A stretch of DNA of 10,153 bases from NCBI GenBank assembly GCA_017517985.1, contig JAFWWX010000123.1, forward strand, positions 1 through 10,153, given 5' to 3'. Position 1 is the first letter of the stretch, and each line of letters starts with the position of its first letter. Below the pieces are notes generated by a model. The model was not told where the DNA came from and searched no databases. It was given only the letters and a program-made list of their open reading frames with translations. This DNA is from Clostridia bacterium (GTDB taxonomy: Bacteria; Bacillota_A; Clostridia; Oscillospirales; CAG-382). A program made the position numbers and the translations under genes. Shown here in pieces: positions 6,628-10,153 of this stretch.

Positions 6628-8043
6628 ATGGAAAGAGAAAAGTTGGGCTCAAGACTTGGCTTTATTCTGCTCAGTGCAGGATGTGCCATAGGACTTGGAA
6701 ATGTTTGGAAGTTTCCGTGGCTTGTAGGACAGAACGGAGGAGCTTTCTTTGTTCTTATTTACCTTGTGTTCCTAGTTTTAATGGGCGTTCCGATTATGAC
6801 AATGGAATTTGCAGTAGGTCGTGCGGCACAGAGATCTCCCGCAAGAATGTACCACGCAGTAACCCCCGAAAAGAAGGGGTGGAGAATCCACGGATATGCA
6901 TCACTCGTTGGCGTTATTATGCTTATGATGTTCTATACGATGGTTGCAGGCTGGATGATATATTACTTTGTAGAAACAGTAAACGGCTGTTTTATAGGTC
7001 TTAATCCTGCAGAAGTAGGAGCGAAATTTGATGGCTTTACAGGCGACTGGTTGTCCATGTCGTTTTATATGATTCTTGTAACCATCCTTTGCTTTGCTAT
7101 TCTTTCAATAGGTGTTCAGAAGGGACTTGAGAGAGTTACAAAGTATATGATGCTTGCCCTTCTGGGAATTATGATTTTCCTTGCATTCTACACAATATCT
7201 CTGGATGGCGGCGTTGAGGGACTTAAATTCTATCTTGTCCCGAATGTTGAGACCTTTATGCAGAATCCAATGGGTGTTGTTACAGGGGCTATGAATCAGG
7301 CATTCTTCACACTCAGCATTGGTATCGGTTCAATGGCTATTTTTGGAAGCTACATAAACAAGGACAGAGCTCTTATGGGAGAAGCTGTCAATGTTGCAGT
7401 TCTTGACACATTTGTTGCAATTACAGCCGGGCTTATAATTTTCCCTGCTTGTTTCTCATTCGGTATTCAGCCGGATGCGGGTCCCGACCTTATTTTCAAA
7501 ACCCTTTCAAATGTATTTGCCCAGATGGGACCTGTTATCGGAAGAATTGTAGGTGGATTTTTCTTCCTGTTCCTTTCCTTTGCGGCACTTTCAACCGTGC
7601 TTGCCGTATTTGAAGCTATTATTGCCTGCTTCACAGAAATGCTCGGCTGGTCAAGAAAAAAGGCTTGCGTTATCTGCTGTATAGGTATGATTATACTTGC
7701 AATGCCCTGCATACTCGGCTTCAATGTTCTTTCTCATATCAACACTATCGGAGAGGGTAAGAATATTATGGATCTTGAGGACTTTATAGTTTCCAACTGC
7801 CTGCTTCCTCTCGGTTCTCTTGTGTTTGTTCTTTACTGTACCTGGTCAAAGCGTGGCTGGGGCTGGAAGAACTTTACACAGGAAGCGAATACGGGTAGGG
7901 GACTTAAGGTTCCCGGCTGGATGTACGGTTACTGCAAGTTTGTACTTCCGGTTGTTATATTGTTCCTGTTTGTGTACGGTGTAATCAGCACACTTGGATT
8001 TAATGATGAAGTAGCGACATTTTTTAAAGGATTATTGAAATAA
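6628..8043 (+). CDS. Sodium-dependent transporter of the NSS (neurotransmitter:sodium symporter) family
   Basis: A complete 471-residue inner-membrane symporter with the LeuT fold and about 11 helices, typical of bacterial NSS proteins, which import amino acids with Na+. Helix 1 carries the broken-helix signature CAIGLGNVWKFPW (C19-W31); N25 matches the LeuT Na1 ligand N27, and K28 replaces gate residue R30. Helix 6 has FFTLSIGIG, the substrate-binding stretch. Helix 10 has DLEDF, where D385 matches gate residue D404. Helix 7 reads VLDTFVAITAG: D260 stands where LeuT has the Na1 ligand N286, and A264 stands at the chloride-site/E290 position, so the carboxylate is moved by one helix turn. The substrate is probably a neutral amino acid but cannot be read from sequence. 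AGGAGA lies 5-6 bases before the ATG. It is a single-gene unit. Confidence 0.95.
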   Translation: MEREKLGSRLGFILLSAGCAIGLGNVWKFPWLVGQNGGAFFVLIYLVFLVLMGVPIMTMEFAVGRAAQRSPARMYHAVTPEKKGWRIHGYASLVGVIMLMMFYTMVAGWMIYYFVETVNGCFIGLNPAEVGAKFDGFTGDWLSMSFYMILVTILCFAILSIGVQKGLERVTKYMMLALLGIMIFLAFYTISLDGGVEGLKFYLVPNVETFMQNPMGVVTGAMNQAFFTLSIGIGSMAIFGSYINKDRALMGEAVNVAVLDTFVAITAGLIIFPACFSFGIQPDAGPDLIFKTLSNVFAQMGPVIGRIVGGFFFLFLSFAALSTVLAVFEAIIACFTEMLGWSRKKACVICCIGMIILAMPCILGFNVLSHINTIGEGKNIMDLEDFIVSNCLLPLGSLVFVLYCTWSKRGWGWKNFTQEANTGRGLKVPGWMYGYCKFVLPVVILFLFVYGVISTLGFNDEVATFFKGLLK

Positions 8044-8069
8044 TTGCCTAAAAACTAATAATAATTGTA

Positions 8070-8095
8070 AAAACCCGGTATTTTTACCGGGTTTT
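8070..8095. terminator. Bidirectional terminator between the NSS and CBS genes
   Basis: An 11-bp perfect stem (8070-8080 with 8085-8095, AAAACCCGGTA/TACCGGGTTTT) has a TTTT loop. The A-run and T-run at its base give a U-tract on either strand. It lies 26 bases after the NSS stop and about 50 bases after the stop of the convergent CBS gene, and can serve both. Confidence 0.88.
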
Positions 8096-8145
8096 AATGT
8101 TATATGCCTTATTAATATGTTTTATCAATTTTCCTAACATGCGTA

Positions 8146-8850
8146 TTATTCTGCCGAAATTACATCCCAGGGAGTCAGCATCCCTGTTATCGGCTCGTTG
8201 GGAGTACCATTTTTGGTAAGAAATACAAGCCCTACTCGTCTGCCTTTTTTTGAGATTTCGTCAAAGAGCGTATCAAGTTCATCAAGGAACATATTACTTT
8301 TTACAAAAATATATTCCTCTTTTTCCCGCCCCTCAAGCTTTATATATTCGGCAATATCCGCAAAGGTAAGATTGGGATTTTCTGAGAGTCTGCACGCACC
8401 GTTTTCTGCAACATAGGTGAATATTGAGTTTCTGCTGAATACACCTATCACACGGTTATTATCAACAATCGGAATATGCGTAAAATTCCTTTGATTCATT
8501 ATTTTCATAGTATCATTTACATTTCCCTTAAGGTTCTGTTTGCAAATACCTGAAAACTTTACAGCTATGTGCCTACATCTCTTTCTTCCATAGATTTCGT
8601 TTATAAGAAAGTCTATAAAGTCGATAACTTTGCCTGATGGCTGAACTGCATATTCCCCGGATATTTTTCTATTGTGTGAAAGGAGATTTCTTATATCTGA
8701 AATATAGTCAATATCTGCACTGTGCTTTTCAAAACTCTTTTGTTTCTTTAGAAATGAAATTGCAGATTCATATTTGTCAAGCTTGTATACCTGCCTTACC
8801 GCAACCTCAAGCTCTCTGTATTTATCAAGAAATAAATCGGTAGTATTCAT
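8146..8850 (-). CDS. CBS-domain protein with N-terminal HEPN-like helical region
   Basis: A 234-residue soluble protein. Residues 1-90 are predicted mostly helical (about 3-24, 26-41, 47-60, 73-88) and contain SDIRNLLSHN, in which R54, N55 and H59 fit the R-polar-x-x-x-H form of the HEPN ribonuclease signature (Rx4-6H). Two CBS repeats follow: about 95-145, with THIPIVDNNRVIGVFSRNSIF, and about 175-232, with GLVFLTKNG and GMLTPWDVI. Such a pair normally folds into one module that binds adenosyl nucleotides. This suggests a nucleotide-sensing regulator or effector, but the HEPN assignment rests on the motif and helix pattern alone. The frame runs on to an ATG at 8877. The start at 8850 is preferred because GGAGG lies 5 bases upstream and the promoter at 8889-8916 would begin the transcript at about 8882. 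It is a single-gene unit. Confidence 0.82.
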   Translation of the reverse strand: MNTTDLFLDKYRELEVAVRQVYKLDKYESAISFLKKQKSFEKHSADIDYISDIRNLLSHNRKISGEYAVQPSGKVIDFIDFLINEIYGRKRCRHIAVKFSGICKQNLKGNVNDTMKIMNQRNFTHIPIVDNNRVIGVFSRNSIFTYVAENGACRLSENPNLTFADIAEYIKLEGREKEEYIFVKSNMFLDELDTLFDEISKKGRRVGLVFLTKNGTPNEPITGMLTPWDVISAE

Positions 8851-8888
8851 TTTTACCTCCGTAAATTTCAAAACCATTCTGTAATATT

Positions 8889-8916
8889 ATTATAATGAAA
8901 TAACAAAAAAAGTCAA
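8889..8916 (-). promoter_or_regulatory. Promoter of the CBS-domain gene
   Basis: On the minus strand, TTGACT (8911-8916) and TATAAT (8889-8894) are 16 bases apart. Transcription would start near 8882, giving a leader of about 30 bases before the ATG at 8850. The -35 box begins only four bases past the upstream nifU terminator. Confidence 0.72.
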
Positions 8917-8920
8917 TATA

Positions 8921-8960
8921 AAGTAAAACAGTCCGAAAGAAAATTCGGACTGTTTTACTT
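8921..8960 (-). terminator. Rho-independent terminator after nifU
   Basis: A perfect 17-bp stem (8921-8937 with 8944-8960) with a 6-base loop. The G+C core is CAGTCCGAA/TTCGGACTG and the outer part is A+T-rich, so on the minus strand the core hairpin is followed by TTTTACTTTAT. It starts about 13 bases past the nifU stop and insulates the CBS promoter. Seen from the plus strand it also ends in TTTTATTT. Confidence 0.85.
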
Positions 8961-8973
8961 TTATTTACCTGTA

Positions 8974-9410
8974 TTATTCCGCATCGTGGGCGTGGCAGTG
9001 ACAGCAGTTTCCGTCACAGAACTGAGTTTTGTCATATTCTATGCCGTTCTTGTCGTAGTAATCTTTGATAGCCGCTTTTACCGCTTCTTCTGCAAGTACA
9101 GAACAGTGAATCTTTGCCGGCGGAAGTCCGTCAAGAGCTTCAACAACTGCTTTGTTGGAAAGCTCAAGAGCTTCTTCAATTTTCTTGCCCTTAATCATCT
9201 CTGTTGCCATAGAGCTTGTTGCAATCGCAGAGCCACAACCAAAAGTGTTGAATTTAACATCAACAATAATTCCGTTTTCTATTTAAGATATATTTTCATA
9301 ATATCTCCGCACTTTGCGTTACCAACTTCTCCAATGCCGTCAGCATCTTCCATCTTGCCGACATTTCTCGGATTCTTAAAATGATCCATTACCTTTTCGC
9401 TGTATAACAT
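8974..9410 (-). pseudogene. nifU: NifU/IscU-type Fe-S scaffold, broken by a one-base frameshift
   Basis: Intact, this would be a 145-residue IscU-type scaffold on which NifS-derived sulfur and iron build [Fe-S] clusters. The first frame starts at ATG 9410, with AAAGGATG upstream, and gives 43 residues ([18 protein letters not shown] and on to C34 in AKCGD, then MKIYLK) before TAG at 9279-9281. The protein then continues without loss in the -1 frame from 9282: [19 protein letters not shown], and on through KIHCSVLAEEA to the end. Restoring one A in the AAA at 9282-9284 (AAAA, giving K-I-E-N) rejoins them, so one base has been lost. All three cluster Cys positions survive. No slippery heptamer is present, and the internal ATG at 9210 lacks a ribosome site, so a full protein is unlikely unless this is a sequencing error. 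The C-terminus ends in a Cys/His-rich tail (CDGNCCHCHAHDAE). Confidence 0.9.
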
Positions 9411-9426
9411 ATTTTATCATCCTTTC

Positions 9427-9443
9427 GTTTGTGAAAAACAAAC
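9427..9443 (-). other. Small hairpin between nifS and nifU
   Basis: GTTTGT (9427-9432) and ACAAAC (9438-9443) form a 6-bp stem with a 5-base loop in the 41-base nifS-nifU spacer, just before the nifU ribosome site. Read on the minus strand it has no following T-run, so it is not a terminator. It may affect mRNA processing or translation. Confidence 0.3.
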
Positions 9444-9451
9444 ATTATTTA

Positions 9452-10153
9452 TTATATAATGTGGGGTTTCTTTCCGCTTTCAAGGTCTTCCCATACAGGG
9501 CTCATATTACGAAGATAATTTACAACCTCCGGAACCTTTTCGAGAATAACATCAATTTCTTCCTCGGTGTTCTCTGCGCACAGTGAGATACGCAATGAGC
9601 CATGTGCTACCTCGTGGGGAAGCCCCAGAGATAATAGAACATGACTTGGGTCAAGCGAGCCTGATGTGCAGGCAGAGCCTGAGGATGCACATATTCCGTG
9701 AGCATCAAGCAAAAGCAGGAGAGATTCTCCCTCAATACCCTCAAAGCAAATATTTACATTTCCGGCAAGTCTGTTATTTATATCACCATTGATTTTTGAG
9801 TGAGGAATTTTTGAAAGTCCGTCAATAAGTTTGTCGCGGAGCTTTGTTATATACTCATTGTTTTTATCAAGGGTTTCGACTGCTTCTTCAAGAGCTGCCG
9901 CCATTCCCATTATCTGGGGAATGTTTTCTGTTCCTGCACGCTTACCTTTTTCCTGTGCGCCGCCCTCAATAAGATTTGAAAGTATGATGCCGCGTCTTAC
10001 ATAAAGAACGCCGACCCCTTTAGGACCGTGGAATTTGTGTGCGGAAAGAGACAGCATATCTATATTCTGTTCTTTAACATCAATGTGAAGGTGACCTACT
10101 GCCTGAACAGCATCTGTGTGGAAAGGAACTTCGGATTCCTTACATACTGCACC
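9452..10153 (-). CDS. nifS: Cysteine desulfurase, C-terminal part (5' end outside window)
   Basis: The final 233 residues of a class V aminotransferase-fold, PLP-dependent cysteine desulfurase, which turns cysteine into alanine and passes persulfide sulfur to the Fe-S scaffold. The frame is open to the window edge, so about 150-160 N-terminal residues are missing. Visible are [10 protein letters not shown], where Asp and Gln hold the PLP ring, and [10 protein letters not shown] with the Schiff-base lysine. R-G-T-E-N-I-P is next, then SSGSACTSG with the catalytic cysteine on its mobile loop, and HGSLRISLC. The short Cys loop with the SGSACTSG form marks the NifS/IscS group rather than SufS. 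The scaffold gene nifU follows after 41 bases on the same strand, the usual clostridial nifS-nifU pair. It is probably co-transcribed and often sits behind an iscR regulator, which would lie outside the window. Confidence 0.95.
   Translation of the reverse strand, partial: GAVCKESEVPFHTDAVQAVGHLHIDVKEQNIDMLSLSAHKFHGPKGVGVLYVRRGIILSNLIEGGAQEKGKRAGTENIPQIMGMAAALEEAVETLDKNNEYITKLRDKLIDGLSKIPHSKINGDINNRLAGNVNICFEGIEGESLLLLLDAHGICASSGSACTSGSLDPSHVLLSLGLPHEVAHGSLRISLCAENTEEEIDVILEKVPEVVNYLRNMSPVWEDLESGKKPHII

Noticed and set aside
6329..6691. Plus-strand 120-residue frame bridging the F420-ligase and NSS genes
   Set aside because: It reads out of frame through both genes and through a terminator and promoter; no plausible start signal.
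8921..8960. Small RNA hairpin or transposon end instead of a terminator
   Set aside because: Position just past the nifU stop, a G+C core and the T-rich flank on the minus strand are fully explained by termination.
9279..9290. Programmed -1 frameshifting in nifU
   Set aside because: No slippery heptamer fits the zero frame (T CTT AAA) and no stimulatory hairpin is seen downstream; simple loss of one A explains the data.
8986..9384. Plus-strand 132-residue frame opposite nifU
   Set aside because: The minus strand holds a clear NifU; this frame's Phe/Val-rich translation is what antisense of it gives. Its full length through the frameshift is a coincidence.
1..10153. CRISPR arrays, tRNA or rRNA genes, transposases, phage genes or defence islands
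   Set aside because: None of the expected repeats, cloverleaf sequences or protein families was seen on either strand; the genes are mostly housekeeping or conserved unknowns.

Overview
The window is A+T-rich, densely packed chromosomal DNA from a Gram-positive, low-G+C bacterium. The gene set points to class Clostridia, probably an Oscillospirales/Ruminococcus-like gut anaerobe: a NifS/NifU pair, a clostridial cobalamin-type radical SAM protein with a DUF4080-like tail, a stand-alone F420-ligase-family protein and a bacterial NSS transporter. Sigma-A-type promoters and AGGAGG-type ribosome sites support this. The lineage is inferred from family content; there is no rRNA or other marker to confirm it.

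Layout. (1) Positions 1-411: the 3' end of dapA (+) and a terminator that faces the next gene. (2) 410-2134: a radical SAM/B12-binding protein (-) with a near-consensus promoter that fixes its start. (3) 2429-2950: a small cyclophilin (+) with a strong terminator, then a palindromic repeat. (4) 3055-4233: rnhA (-, GTG start) followed by an orphan polytopic membrane protein resembling the sensor half of a GHKL histidine kinase. (5) 4361-4982: a divergent four-helix membrane protein (+) with a TTG start under a perfect TTGACA-N17-TATAAT promoter. (6) 5125-6480: an F420-0:L-glutamate-ligase-family protein (+). (7) 6544-8095: a sodium-dependent NSS transporter (+), ending in a terminator that reads both ways. 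(8) 8146-8916: a protein with an N-terminal helical region carrying a HEPN-like RNLLSH motif and two CBS domains (-). (9) 8921-10153: a nifS-nifU operon (-) in which nifU is broken by a one-base deletion and nifS runs off the right edge.

Most genes here are single transcription units with their own promoter and hairpin terminator, arranged in convergent or divergent pairs. Only nifS-nifU, and probably rnhA with the membrane gene after it, look co-transcribed. The roles are lysine biosynthesis, protein folding, RNA:DNA hybrid removal, Fe-S assembly and amino-acid transport, plus several conserved genes of unknown role. I found no phage, transposase, CRISPR array, tRNA or rRNA, and no large cohesive new system. 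The points most worth a second look are the frameshifted nifU, the HEPN-like/CBS protein, the F420-ligase homologue without visible F420 genes, and the kinase-less sensor-like membrane protein.
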